A stretch of DNA of 64,000 nt from Bernardetia sp. ABR2-2B (GCF_037126435.1 NZ_CP147020.1:5159001-5223000), one strand, 5' to 3'. Positions 35,757 to 45,643 are shown, counted from the stretch's first letter. Notes: generated by a model from the sequence alone, not told the origin. Numbers and translations are program-made.

Positions 35757-38693
35757 TTATTTGATAATTAATGTCTTTGTTCCTACTGTTGTTCCATTAT
35801 TGAATCTCAAGATATACTGTCCTGCTGGAAGAATATCTACCTTTAAAGTAGTTTGTTCTTTTGTAAGAGTAGTTTTGAGAATTTGTTGCCCCAAGATATT
35901 TAAGAGTGTAAACTCAATAGGCTTATTACTATTCAAAGCACTAACATCTATATTTATATCATTAGATGCAGGGTTAGGAAATACACGAATAGCTCTTGAG
36001 AGTTCATTTTCATATTCAATACCTACTGGTTGTGGTTCTTGTACTGCAATAGAAGGCGTATAAAGCTCATTTGCTTTTATGATAGCTTCTTCAATAACAG
36101 TATCGTTATCTCCTGCTGCTAATACGAAAGCAATAACAATTCTTTCTCCCACAGGAATTGTATAAGGACCTGCTGAAATAGTTGCACTTACATCTGTTCC
36201 TGTCGAAACACCAATACTTGTATTAGAAGTACCTAATAAAGATCTTCTTTTTTCTTGGTCTGTAAATCCATCATATACACCATAAGGAGTTCCTACAAAG
36301 TCTGGGTCATTAGATATGAGTGAGTATCTTCCAGCAGTGGAAAATAAGTCTAAAACTCCTACTCCCACACGAGGTATATTTGGATCTTTTGCAGAAATAA
36401 TTGTAGCATTTAGGTTGTCTTTCCAAATAGCTTGATTATTGCCAGACTCCTCTCCTCCTCCAATATCCCAGTCTCCATACAGACCAGCATAAAAGTTACT
36501 AATATCTTGACTTGTCATATTTTGAAAAACATATTCAACTACTATAAAGTCTTCAGCACCTTCTACATTCCAAAGTTGTAGGCTTTGAGTTGTATTTATT
36601 GAAAGCCTTGAACCTGCTGCACCACTATCATTAAATGTTGTCTGCCATACTGATTTTTCAGGCTCATTTTCATCTGGTGGTAAAGCCACAATTGGAGTAA
36701 TCACTCTGAAGTCTTCATCATAAATATCATCAATAGAGCGTACTGTATTTGATAACTTAGTGTCCGAACTAAACATTAAGCCTAATTCATAAAGCATTTC
36801 TGTATTCTTATACAAAAATCCATTTCCAACAGTTATTTTTTCATGTCTTCCAATTGTACCTTTACTGTCTACTGATGTAGTAATATTATTTTCATCAAGA
36901 GTAATAAAAGCAGGGTTTACAACAAAAGAAGCAAATTCTTGTGCCTCATATCCATCTTGAGTATAAGTGATACGTAGAGTAACCACTCCAAAGTTTTCTA
37001 ATGTGGGACTAACCTGTACTCTTATTTGGTCTTGTGTAGTGATAGACTGGTTTGTATTCATTACACCTTCATAAATGATATCTCCTTCTAGTATAGATGA
37101 GTTAGCATCAATAGATTCAATTTTAATTTGAAAGTCTGACTCACTGGCAGCCAAATAACTAAAGAAACTTGCATTAAAGACTGCAACATCTCCAGCATAA
37201 GGAATTTTTCCATCTTCTGCTCTTACTAAATCAAATTCTTTCATACGTACAGCCACAGGAAATTCTGTTAAGGCACGTAGCATATTCATACGACCTCGTC
37301 CTACTTTTCCGTTATATTGTGGTTCAAACCTATCGTCCAGTGGGTCAGATGTAATACGCATAAGTTCTCCTATCTGAACAGGAGTAAGTTCTGGACGGTG
37401 CGACCAAACGAGTGCAGCTGCTCCTGCCACAATAGGAGCTGAAAAAGAAGTACCTGAGGTAGCTCCATATTCTCCATTATTTGCATCACTATGAGCAGTT
37501 GTATAAATATCACTACCAGGAGAAAGAATATCTACACTATAATCATAATTAGTAAAACTTGATATTTCATCTCTTGCAGTAGTAGAACCAACTGAAAGAA
37601 CACCATCATAGCTAGCTGGAAATTGAGCTAAGTTTTGACCATCATTACCTGCAGCTACAATAATTAAACAACCGTAATCTTCAATGGCACTTTTGACAAT
37701 AGCTGCTCCAATTTGACTAGGAAAAGCTCCACCCCAAGAACAATTTATAATTTTTACACCTGTTTCCATCATATATACAATTCCTGAATATCCATCATAA
37801 ATGCTCAGAGTTTGTGGTACGTCATCTGGAGAATGTTTAGTGTTGACTAACTTAACATTGAACCCTGTACCTGCAATGCCCAAGTTGTTGTCAGTAGCTG
37901 CTGCTGCACAACCTGCCACCGAAATACCATGATCTACTCCAGCTCTAGGAAGTTGAGGATCATTATCTTGGACTAACTGAAAGTTATCAGGAATAGTTGC
38001 ACCTGCAAAATCCCATCCATAATGGTTATCAATATAACCATCATTGTCATTGTCTATTCCATCAATAGGATCATTTTGGTTATAATATACTTTATCTTTT
38101 AGGTCTGGATGATTAAAGTCAAAACCAGAATCAACAATACCTACTAAAACAGTAGAGTCTCCCTTCGTAATATCCCAAGCCTCATAAGCTCTAATTCTAG
38201 ACAAATACTGCTGTTCAGCAATATCTGTATCATTAGGAATATAGTACATTTTATTAGCAGGAACTGGTTCGGCTATCTCTACCATACCTGTAGCTATCAA
38301 TTCATCAATTAAGCTAAAAACATCTACGCTTTCGTCTAAGTTTAACTGATAAATAAGAGAAATATCTACCCCAGAAATATTTTTATTTGCTTGAGTTTTG
38401 GTAAGTTTTCTTCTATGTTCTGTTTTTGGAAATACTTGTTTTACATAGTTAGTTGATGTACGGTTTATAAGTCTAGATAAAGGATTGCTACTCTGAAAAG
38501 CATTTCGGTATTCTGGTTTTAGTGTAAACCAAACACGACCTGCTTCAATGTCTTTTTCTGTAATTCCTTTTGGAAGTTTGTAATTTGATTTGCTAGGGAA
38601 CTGTGCTTGTGCTGTTTGGATAAATAAGTTCGATGAGAACATAAATAAACCAATTAAGCAAAATGCAGCATAAGAAGTTATGGTAGTACGCAT
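35757..38693 (-). CDS. T9SS-secreted subtilisin-like peptidase (S8)
   Basis: The 978-residue protein has a signal peptide (TAQAQF, about residue 30), an N-terminal prodomain (40-165), and an S8 catalytic domain: GIVDSGFD (Asp188), DHGISVAG (His255), AAGNDG (oxyanion Asn350) and GTSFSAP (Ser416). A Ca-like Asp-rich loop DGIDNDNDGYIDNHYG sits after Asp188. Then come about 400 residues of beta-sandwich modules and a C-terminal type A sorting domain of about 80 residues (VFPNPASNDINIDVS ... PAGQYILRFNNGT ... KTLIIK), which targets it to the type IX system and the cell surface or medium. Likely a degradative extracellular protease. Confidence 0.93.
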   Translation of the reverse strand: MRTTITSYAAFCLIGLFMFSSNLFIQTAQAQFPSKSNYKLPKGITEKDIEAGRVWFTLKPEYRNAFQSSNPLSRLINRTSTNYVKQVFPKTEHRRKLTKTQANKNISGVDISLIYQLNLDESVDVFSLIDELIATGMVEIAEPVPANKMYYIPNDTDIAEQQYLSRIRAYEAWDITKGDSTVLVGIVDSGFDFNHPDLKDKVYYNQNDPIDGIDNDNDGYIDNHYGWDFAGATIPDNFQLVQDNDPQLPRAGVDHGISVAGCAAAATDNNLGIAGTGFNVKLVNTKHSPDDVPQTLSIYDGYSGIVYMMETGVKIINCSWGGAFPSQIGAAIVKSAIEDYGCLIIVAAGNDGQNLAQFPASYDGVLSVGSTTARDEISSFTNYDYSVDILSPGSDIYTTAHSDANNGEYGATSGTSFSAPIVAGAAALVWSHRPELTPVQIGELMRITSDPLDDRFEPQYNGKVGRGRMNMLRALTEFPVAVRMKEFDLVRAEDGKIPYAGDVAVFNASFFSYLAASESDFQIKIESIDANSSILEGDIIYEGVMNTNQSITTQDQIRVQVSPTLENFGVVTLRITYTQDGYEAQEFASFVVNPAFITLDENNITTSVDSKGTIGRHEKITVGNGFLYKNTEMLYELGLMFSSDTKLSNTVRSIDDIYDEDFRVITPIVALPPDENEPEKSVWQTTFNDSGAAGSRLSINTTQSLQLWNVEGAEDFIVVEYVFQNMTSQDISNFYAGLYGDWDIGGGEESGNNQAIWKDNLNATIISAKDPNIPRVGVGVLDLFSTAGRYSLISNDPDFVGTPYGVYDGFTDQEKRRSLLGTSNTSIGVSTGTDVSATISAGPYTIPVGERIVIAFVLAAGDNDTVIEEAIIKANELYTPSIAVQEPQPVGIEYENELSRAIRVFPNPASNDINIDVSALNSNKPIEFTLLNILGQQILKTTLTKEQTTLKVDILPAGQYILRFNNGTTVGTKTLIIK

Positions 38694-38727
38694 TATATAT
38701 TTTTTATGGTTTGAGTAAAAGATATTA

Positions 38728-38735
38728 CAAATATA
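38728..38735 (-). promoter_or_regulatory. -7 box of the subtilase gene
   Basis: TATATTTG on the minus strand, a full TAnnTTTG match 34 bases before the ATG. Confidence 0.5.
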
Positions 38736-38920
38736 TTAAGTTTGGAACATTAATAATAAAACAATTTGAATTTTTTGAAGATAAAATTAAATTATCAATA
38801 TTTTTTCAGAACATCAACTTTTATTCTAATAAATAATTATAAAAATGATTTTTTAGAAACTAATTTATTTTTCAGACCTTTGAAGACTTTTATTATTTTG
38901 CTTGATACAATAAATTACCA

Positions 38921-40552
38921 ATGGATAAAAATAAATCTAGCCGTTCTCTTCTTTCTTTTCACTCTTTTTGGACTCCTTCACGTACCCTCAAAATTGCACT
39001 CTTTGCAACAGGACTTTCAGGAATTGTAGCAGAGTATATTTTATCTACCTTAGCAACTTATTTTCTAGGCGATTCTGTCAAACAGTTTACACTTATTGTT
39101 TCGGTAATGCTTTTTTCTATGGGTTTGGGAAGTAGATTAAGCCAATTTTTTAAGAAAAACCTTATCGAACTCTTTATTGCTTGTGAGCTTATTTTGTCTT
39201 TGCTCGTATCTTTTTGTTCGCTTCTTACCTACGGAATTGCTTCTGTAAGTGAGTGGATAGGAATTGTAATCTATACATTAAGTATTTTGATAGGTCTTTT
39301 AATTGGTTTTGAGATTCCTTTAGTAACTCGTATCAATGAAAATTATGAAGAGCTGCGTTTTAATATTTCCTCTGTCATGGAAAAGGATTATTATGGTTCT
39401 TTAGCTGGAGGATTATTTTTTGCCTTTATTGGACTAGAATATATTGGTCTTACTTATATGCCTTTTATTCTTGGAATAATTAATTTTTTAGTTGGCATCT
39501 TGGTTCTTTTTACTTTAAAACCTCTTTTTGAAGGAAATTGGCAGCGCAATCTCAAAGGAATAAGTCTGCTCACTTTTGGAATAATTATTTTTGGAGTAGT
39601 AACTGCAAAACCAATTGTTCGTTACGGAGAACAGAAGCGTTATACAGATAAAATAGTCTATGAAGAGCAAAGTCGTTATCAAAAAATAGTCATGACACAA
39701 TATAAAAATGATTATTGGCTCTATCTTAATTCTCACCTTCAATTCAGTACCTTTGATGAATGGCTTTATCACGAACCACTTGTACATCCAGTAATGCAAC
39801 TTGCTACACAATCAACGACTAAAAATAATACAGAGTATAGGAAGGAAGGCAAAATTGATGTTCTGATTCTAGGAGGTGGAGATGGATGCGCTGCAAGAGA
39901 AGTATTAAAATATGATAATATCAACAGCATAACACTTGTAGATTTAGACCCTTCCATGACAAGACTAGGAAAAGAAAATCCTATCATCAAGAAAGTAAAT
40001 CAAAACTCATTGAATAACGAGCGTGTAAGAGTTTATAATAACGATGCTTTTACCTTTTTGGCTGATAGTATGGTTTTTTATGATGTAATGATTGTTGATT
40101 TTCCAGACCCAAAAACGATTGAAGTAAATCGTCTTTATACATTAGAATTTTATCAACTTTGCTATCAACACCTACGTCCACAAGGAATTTTTGTTACACA
40201 AGCAGGAAGTCCCTATTATGCAGCAAAGGCATTTGATTGTATCGACAAAACAATGCAAACAGCAGGGTTTGAAACACTTCCTATGCACAATCAAGTTTTG
40301 ACGATGGGAGAATGGGGGTGGGTTGTTGGAAATAAATCTCTGAAAAGCCAAGACTTGAAAAGTGCTATGCAAAACCTTCAAATAAAAAATATAAAAACAA
40401 AGTGGCTCAATCAAGATGCGATGCTACAAATTACTTCGTTTGGCAAAAAATGGAAAAGCAATGAAATTCAGTATGATGAATTAGAAGTAAATACAATTCA
40501 TAATCCTGTTTTGTATCGTTATTATCACGACGGAAATTGGTATGTTTATTAA
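38921..40552 (+). CDS. speE: Membrane-anchored spermidine synthase-like aminopropyltransferase
   Basis: The 543-residue protein joins an N-terminal membrane region of about seven helices (30-215) to a C-terminal spermidine synthase domain (about 220-520). The latter shows LILGGGDGCAAREVLKY (binding of decarboxylated SAM), LVDLDPSMTRLGKENP, NNDAFTFL and the catalytic segment IVDFPDPKTIEVNRLYTLEFY (the soluble enzymes have DSTDP here). It would move an aminopropyl group to a diamine such as putrescine. Fusions of this type occur in many Bacteroidota. Start at ATG 38921. It is followed by a MATE exporter after 81 bases. Confidence 0.9.
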   Translation: MDKNKSSRSLLSFHSFWTPSRTLKIALFATGLSGIVAEYILSTLATYFLGDSVKQFTLIVSVMLFSMGLGSRLSQFFKKNLIELFIACELILSLLVSFCSLLTYGIASVSEWIGIVIYTLSILIGLLIGFEIPLVTRINENYEELRFNISSVMEKDYYGSLAGGLFFAFIGLEYIGLTYMPFILGIINFLVGILVLFTLKPLFEGNWQRNLKGISLLTFGIIIFGVVTAKPIVRYGEQKRYTDKIVYEEQSRYQKIVMTQYKNDYWLYLNSHLQFSTFDEWLYHEPLVHPVMQLATQSTTKNNTEYRKEGKIDVLILGGGDGCAAREVLKYDNINSITLVDLDPSMTRLGKENPIIKKVNQNSLNNERVRVYNNDAFTFLADSMVFYDVMIVDFPDPKTIEVNRLYTLEFYQLCYQHLRPQGIFVTQAGSPYYAAKAFDCIDKTMQTAGFETLPMHNQVLTMGEWGWVVGNKSLKSQDLKSAMQNLQIKNIKTKWLNQDAMLQITSFGKKWKSNEIQYDELEVNTIHNPVLYRYYHDGNWYVY

Positions 40553-40633
40553 AATCTTTTTGAACTGAATAAATCACAGCAATTTTTTAATCACTATACC
40601 AAAGCAACAACCAACAATAACACTACTTTATCT

Positions 40634-41977
40634 ATGAAAAACTACCTTTTCTACTTCAAAAAACACATTCGTTTGTCTTCGCCAATTATTCTAGGACAAA
40701 TTACGACAGTTCTGATTGCACTTTCAGATACGATTATGGTAGGGAATTACGATACGGTTGCACTTGCCTCAGCAGCTTTTGCAAATAGTGCTATTTTTAC
40801 ATTTGCTACCTTCGGAATTGGTCTTACTTATGGTCTGAAACCTCCTGTTGCAAATGCCTACGCTGCTCAAAACTTTTCTCTTTGTGCCAAATATTTGCAA
40901 AACGGAATGGTACTTTACGCCCTTGTAAGTACACTGATGTGGTTAGGATTTGAACTGGCAATTCCATTTTTGGATTATCTTGACCAGCCTCCTTCAGTTG
41001 TTATTTTAGCAATTCCCTATTATCGTTTGGTAGCTCTTTCTATTATTCCTTGGTTTTTATTTTTGGCTTTGCAGCAGTTTTCAGAAGCTCTCACAAAGAC
41101 AAAAGTTCCGATGAATGTCAATATTCTTTCCTGTGTTGTCAATATTGTGCTTAATTATTTACTCATTTTTGGCAAATTTGGTTTTCCCGAATTAGGTCTG
41201 GTGGGCGCAGGAGTAGCAACACTTGTATCTCGTATTTTGATGCTGGTCGTAATGCTAATTATCTTTTTTTGGTTGCCCTTTTTTAGACAGTTTATTGATT
41301 TTACGTTTTCCTTATCTGTTTTTTCGAAAGAAATTTTCAAGAAATTATTGAATATCGGAGTGCCTATCGGTATGCAAATGGCTTTCGAAAGTGGTGCATT
41401 CGGAGTGGCTGCAATTATGGCAGGTTGGATTAGTAAAGAAGCCTTAGCTGCACATCAAATTGCACTCAACATTGCTTTTACCACCTTTATGGTAGCTGTT
41501 GGTCTTTCACAAGGAACAACTGTTGCCATTGCTAATTTAGTAGGAAAAAACAATCTTTCAGAAATCAAAATCACAGCTAGAAGTGCTGTCTATTTGATTA
41601 TCATTTTTATGGCAGTTATGGCAGGATTAATATTTTTATTTAATGACCAAATTCCACTTTGGTATATCAACGAAGCCGAACCAAATGCAGCACAAATTGT
41701 AGAAATAACGATGCAACTTCTGATTATTGTAGCCGTTTTTCAGCTTACAGATGGAATACAAGTAGTTTCGGCAGGAAATCTTAGAGGCTTAGAAGATATT
41801 AAAGTCCCGACAGCTATTAGTCTTTTTTCCTACTGGATAATCGGAATTGGTGGTGGGTATCTACTTGCTTTTCCTTTGGGAATGGGGGTACATGGTGTTT
41901 GGTGGGGATTGTGTCTAGGACTTATTACGTCTTCTATTCTACTTACTTGGCGTTTTGAGCAAAAGAAATTCAAATAA
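40634..41977 (+). CDS. MATE family efflux transporter
   Basis: 447 residues with twelve membrane helices, the normal MATE size. Landmarks include PIILGQITTVLIALSDTIMVG near the N-terminus, ANAYAAQNF, and the second-half equivalents GVPIGMQMAFESGAF and LSQGTTVAIANLVG. It exchanges a cytoplasmic compound for Na+ or H+. Substrate unknown; the upstream spermidine-synthase-like gene makes polyamine export a reasonable guess, but MATE proteins usually export cationic drugs and dyes too. Confidence 0.92.
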   Translation: MKNYLFYFKKHIRLSSPIILGQITTVLIALSDTIMVGNYDTVALASAAFANSAIFTFATFGIGLTYGLKPPVANAYAAQNFSLCAKYLQNGMVLYALVSTLMWLGFELAIPFLDYLDQPPSVVILAIPYYRLVALSIIPWFLFLALQQFSEALTKTKVPMNVNILSCVVNIVLNYLLIFGKFGFPELGLVGAGVATLVSRILMLVVMLIIFFWLPFFRQFIDFTFSLSVFSKEIFKKLLNIGVPIGMQMAFESGAFGVAAIMAGWISKEALAAHQIALNIAFTTFMVAVGLSQGTTVAIANLVGKNNLSEIKITARSAVYLIIIFMAVMAGLIFLFNDQIPLWYINEAEPNAAQIVEITMQLLIIVAVFQLTDGIQVVSAGNLRGLEDIKVPTAISLFSYWIIGIGGGYLLAFPLGMGVHGVWWGLCLGLITSSILLTWRFEQKKFK

Positions 41978-42065
41978 AAAAGTTTTTTTTGTTTGTGGCT
42001 AAACCTTTTCATTTTCTAAGTATCTAATAGGAAAAACAGACCACTTACAATTAATTACTTATTCA

Positions 42066-43250
42066 ATGAAAAAAATAAAATTTAGAATTTCTATCATCTT
42101 ATTATTTCTTTTTTCTTTAGGAATGTATTCTTGTTCTGAAAGTGAAAAAATAGACCCACAACTCCAAAACGAAATATTAAACCTACCAAACGAATTATTT
42201 AATTATTCAAATATTACTTTTCCATCTCATTTTTCTACATCTGATTTACAAGTAGGAGGACAGAATTCAACTCTAAATGAGGATAATACACCTACTACAA
42301 ATCAAATTACGGATGCAGGTGCAACGCTTGGAAGAGTTTTGTTTTATGATAAAAATCTAAGTAAAAATGGAAGAGTTGCTTGTGCTTCTTGTCATGTACA
42401 AGATAAAGGGTTTTCAGACCCAAAAATTTTGAGTAAAGGATTTGATGGAGGTGATACTCGTAGGCATTCGATGGGACTTACAAATGCTCTTTTTTATAGA
42501 AAAGGAACATTTTTTTGGGACGAAAGAGCAGCTACCTTAGAAGAGCAGGTTTTATTACCTATTCAAGATGAGGTAGAAATGGGGCTTACTTTGGATACAC
42601 TTGTTGCAAGAATAGAAGCAACAGATTATTACGAACCTCTTTTTAAAGATGCTTTTGGAGATAAAACAGTTACGACAGATAGAATTTCGAAATCACTAGC
42701 ACAGTTTGTTAGAAGTTTGGTAAGTTATGAGAGTAAATATGATATTGGAAGAGCTGCAACAAATCGTTCGATAGATAATTTTAGTAATTTTACAGAAGAA
42801 GAAAATTTAGGAAAAATGCTATTCTTAAATCCTCCTCCTTTGGGTGGTCTAGGTTGTGTAGCCTGTCATGGAACAGAAGCATTTATTACTCCTCTACAAT
42901 CTACAAATAATGGATTAGATGCAGAATCTACAACTGATTTAGGAGTCTATGAGTCAACAGGAAATCAAGCTGATATTGGAGCTTTCAAAACACCTTCTTT
43001 GAGAAACGTTGCGTTGCGTGCGCCTTATATGCACGACGGACGTTTTGCTACCTTAGAAGAAGTAGTTGAGCATTACAACTCTGGAGTACAGGCACACCCT
43101 AATTTAGGGAGAATATTAAAAGATTCAGAAGGAAACCCAAGAAGAATGAATCTTTCACAAGAAGAAAAAGATGCGTTAGTTGTCTTTCTAAAAACCTTGA
43201 CAGATAATGAAATGATAACAGACGAAAAGTTTAGTAATCCTTTTAGATAA
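42066..43250 (+). CDS. Di-heme cytochrome c peroxidase-like lipoprotein
   Basis: 394 residues. A lipoprotein signal ends at Cys23 (GMYSC, an unusual lipobox). Two c-type heme sites are present: CASCH (Cys106, Cys109, His110) and CVACH (Cys264, Cys267, His268). Between and after them are the typical LGRVLFYDKNLSKNGR, FFWDERAATLEEQVLLPI, RNVALRAPYMHDGRFATLEE and VVFLKTLTD. This is the cytochrome c peroxidase/MauG family, here anchored to a membrane and facing the periplasm, where it reduces hydrogen peroxide or modifies a partner protein. The next gene is a periplasmic flavin amine oxidase, an enzyme type that makes hydrogen peroxide. Confidence 0.9.
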   Translation: MKKIKFRISIILLFLFSLGMYSCSESEKIDPQLQNEILNLPNELFNYSNITFPSHFSTSDLQVGGQNSTLNEDNTPTTNQITDAGATLGRVLFYDKNLSKNGRVACASCHVQDKGFSDPKILSKGFDGGDTRRHSMGLTNALFYRKGTFFWDERAATLEEQVLLPIQDEVEMGLTLDTLVARIEATDYYEPLFKDAFGDKTVTTDRISKSLAQFVRSLVSYESKYDIGRAATNRSIDNFSNFTEEENLGKMLFLNPPPLGGLGCVACHGTEAFITPLQSTNNGLDAESTTDLGVYESTGNQADIGAFKTPSLRNVALRAPYMHDGRFATLEEVVEHYNSGVQAHPNLGRILKDSEGNPRRMNLSQEEKDALVVFLKTLTDNEMITDEKFSNPFR

Positions 43251-43283
43251 AAAAATATTTTAAGGAATCTTGAATCCTATAAA

Positions 43284-43322
43284 GAAAATCTAGTTATTTA
43301 TCAGAAATGACTAGATTTTTTC
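43284..43322 (+). terminator. Terminator after the di-heme peroxidase gene
   Basis: AAAATCTAGTTATTT pairs with AAATGACTAGATTTTTT; 33 bases after the stop codon. It would limit read-through into the amine oxidase gene. Confidence 0.7.
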
Positions 43323-43450
43323 TGTTGTCTATATAATGTCTATATAGTTTTTTTGTAAAGTCTGTTTAAAAGCTCGTTCTTAGATTCACTATCTCAAGGT
43401 AGGAATCTAGCTTTCAAGCCGTTACTTTACAGTTTTCAAATTTTACACTT

Positions 43451-44788
43451 ATGGACAGACGAAATTTTTTAAAACAATCTGCTTTAGTTTCTTTAGGAGG
43501 AATGCTTCTGCCTTCTATTTTTTTATCTTCTTGCAGCGAAGATACACTCTTTGATGAAACAGATTATGACGGAAAGGTTACCATTATTGGAGCAGGTGCA
43601 GCAGGACTTTATGCAGCCTATGTTTTGAAATCAAAAGGAATTGATTTTGAGATTTTAGAAGCAAGTAATAAATATGGTGGGCGTGTCGGAAAACTAGATA
43701 CGTTTGCTAATTTTCCGATTGACCTAGGAGCGCAATGGATGCACGGAACAAATACTATTTTGGGAGATATTGCAGTAAAATCAAAAACAAAAATTACAGT
43801 TGATGAATCAGAAGCTGTTTATTGGTTTCAAAATGAGCTTGTAGAGTCTTTGCCAAAAGATATTGATATTTTTAGTGGCGAAGATTTACCAGATGTTTCG
43901 TATCAAGAATATGCGACTCAAAAAGGCTTTGGAGAAGAATATAAATATATTGTAGAAAATATCGCAGGTGACCAAGGAGCAGCAGCAGCAAGACTTTCGG
44001 CAAAATACAATGGAATTGATGAAGAAAAACTCAATTCGGGCGATGATGATTTGAAGTTTGAAGAAACCTTTTTTGATTTTATTGATAGAGAAATTGCTGT
44101 TCATGTAAAAGATAAAATTCAGTTAAATATCATTGTCAAAAAAATTGATTATTCTTCTGATAAAATATCGATTACAGATAGCAATAATAGTGTTTATACG
44201 ACTGATAAAGTAATTATTACTGTTCCTATTACCATTTTGAAAGACGGAGATATTGAGTTTTCTCCAGCTTTACCGAGCGCACAAACGGCAGCATTTAATA
44301 AAATTGGAATGGATGCAGGAATGAAAGTATTTATGAAATTTAGCTCAAGATTTTATGAACAAAATATCATTGGTGGAGAAGTCTGTGCAGCTTACGCAGA
44401 TGATAGCGTCGGAAAATCAGCCAATGATAACGTACTTTTAGGTTTTGTAATGGGAGTACAAGCCGAAGAACTGACAGCTTTAGGAAGTGATGAAGCAATT
44501 GTAAGCGCACTTTTGGCAGAACTAGACACGATGTACGAAGGACAAGCAACAGCAAATTTTGTGGATGCTCACGTTGAAAATTGGACGACAAATCCGTTTG
44601 TGAAAGGAGCATATTCGTATAGCAGCGTAGGAATAGGAGACGCACGAAAAGAAGCAGCCAAACCAGTAAACGATAAATTATTTTTTGCAGGGGAAGCGAT
44701 GGCAGTAACAGGTTATCAATCTGTGCAAGGTGCAGTAGAAACAGGTTACAGAGAAGTAATCAATCTTTTAAATACGGTCAAAAAATAA
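43451..44788 (+). CDS. Tat-exported flavin amine oxidase
   Basis: 445 residues. The N-terminus MDRRNFLKQSALVSLGG is a twin-arginine signal (Arg3, Arg4) that ends in a lipobox-like LSSC (Cys28), so a folded, FAD-loaded lipoprotein is likely. FAD-binding motif VTIIGAGAAGLYAA (Gly47-Gly52 region) is followed by GGRVGKL and DLGAQWMHG, as in monoamine and polyamine oxidases, and the C-terminal AGEAMAVTGYQSVQGAVETGYREV closes the flavin site. It oxidises an amine to an aldehyde, ammonia or amine, and hydrogen peroxide. TatC is encoded at 20580-21455. Confidence 0.88.
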   Translation: MDRRNFLKQSALVSLGGMLLPSIFLSSCSEDTLFDETDYDGKVTIIGAGAAGLYAAYVLKSKGIDFEILEASNKYGGRVGKLDTFANFPIDLGAQWMHGTNTILGDIAVKSKTKITVDESEAVYWFQNELVESLPKDIDIFSGEDLPDVSYQEYATQKGFGEEYKYIVENIAGDQGAAAARLSAKYNGIDEEKLNSGDDDLKFEETFFDFIDREIAVHVKDKIQLNIIVKKIDYSSDKISITDSNNSVYTTDKVIITVPITILKDGDIEFSPALPSAQTAAFNKIGMDAGMKVFMKFSSRFYEQNIIGGEVCAAYADDSVGKSANDNVLLGFVMGVQAEELTALGSDEAIVSALLAELDTMYEGQATANFVDAHVENWTTNPFVKGAYSYSSVGIGDARKEAAKPVNDKLFFAGEAMAVTGYQSVQGAVETGYREVINLLNTVKK

Positions 44789-44802
44789 ATTTTTGTTTTA
44801 AT

Positions 44803-44830
44803 CCTCGTTGACGGCAAAGCCTCAACGACG
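44803..44830 (+). repeat. Hairpin repeat copy B (CCTCGTTGACGGCAAAGCC...)
   Basis: Stem CGTTGA/TCAACG closes on GGC-AAA-GCC. It pairs in orientation against copy A, 34 bases on. Confidence 0.65.
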
Positions 44831-44864
44831 ATTTGCTTTACTCTACTTTTAAATCTTTTTCTAA

Positions 44865-44893
44865 CCGTCAACAAGGCTTTGCCATCGTTGAGG
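44865..44893 (-). repeat. Hairpin repeat copy A
   Basis: On the minus strand CCTCAACGATGGCAAAGCC TTGTTGACGG. Outer stem bases differ from copy B but pair with each other (CAACG/TGTTG), while GGCAAAGCC is kept. Confidence 0.65.
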
Positions 44894-44906
44894 TAAAAAT
44901 AATTAT

Positions 44907-45593
44907 ATGAAAAATAAATTTGTCTTTTTCTGTTTTTCTATCTTTTTGATAGGATTTTTTTCTTTCTTTTTAGTACACAAATCAACAGCACAGCAGCTTC
45001 GTTTTGGTGTAACTTATACCTATTTGTATTCAAAATTATTGAATCAAAATATTCAAACTTATAATTTTAGTCGTCCATTTTTGGAAAAAAAACAGCCTTT
45101 GCTTTCTCATGGTTTTAATCTTTCTGTGTCGTATCTTTTTGGCTCTTCTTCTGATTTTTCTCACGGTATAGGTTTGTCTTATTCTCGTTTTGGAAGTAGC
45201 GCAGAAAATGAAGGCTTGAACTCTACTTTCAATCAAAACTTTGCCAAATTAGGCTATATTCTTCATTATCAGAAAGATGAAAATCCTTTTTATACAGAAT
45301 TACACATTTCTGTTATTGGTGGAATGTTGGGAAGACAAATCAATGATGAAACCTTTGAATTTGATGGAGAAACAGCACGAGCTTATGGAGTTGGGGGACA
45401 TATAGGCATAAGAACAGGCTATGAATTTACGCTTAGTGATAAATTATTTTTATCTCCTTTTATAGACGTTGGTTATGCTCCTTATTTTTATTCGCCAAAT
45501 ACAGAAAGTATTCTTAATCAAACAACAGAATTAATTAGTGAAGAACAGCCTTCTCTATTTAATACTTCTTTTGGAATTATGTTGCGTAGATAA
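44907..45593 (+). CDS. Outer-membrane beta-barrel protein
   Basis: 228 residues with a signal peptide (cleavage after STAQ, about residue 29). The mature part begins QLRFGVTYTYLYSKLLNQN and alternates short amphipathic strands (LSYSRFGS, ELHISVIGG, GHIGIRTGYEF, FIDVGYAPYF), a small barrel of the porin/OmpA-like type, ending SFGIMLRR. No family can be named. It may be cotranscribed with the amine oxidase, though a pair of hairpin repeats lies between them. Confidence 0.65.
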   Translation: MKNKFVFFCFSIFLIGFFSFFLVHKSTAQQLRFGVTYTYLYSKLLNQNIQTYNFSRPFLEKKQPLLSHGFNLSVSYLFGSSSDFSHGIGLSYSRFGSSAENEGLNSTFNQNFAKLGYILHYQKDENPFYTELHISVIGGMLGRQINDETFEFDGETARAYGVGGHIGIRTGYEFTLSDKLFLSPFIDVGYAPYFYSPNTESILNQTTELISEEQPSLFNTSFGIMLRR

Positions 45594-45605
45594 TTTTCTA
45601 TTTGG

Positions 45606-45634
45606 CCTCGTTTACGGCGAAGTCTCCACGACGG
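45606..45634 (+). repeat. Hairpin repeat copy C
   Basis: CCTCGTTTACGGCGAAGTCTCCACGACGG, a diverged relative of copies A and B, placed right after the barrel gene. Confidence 0.5.
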
Positions 45635-45643
45635 TTTAATTGT

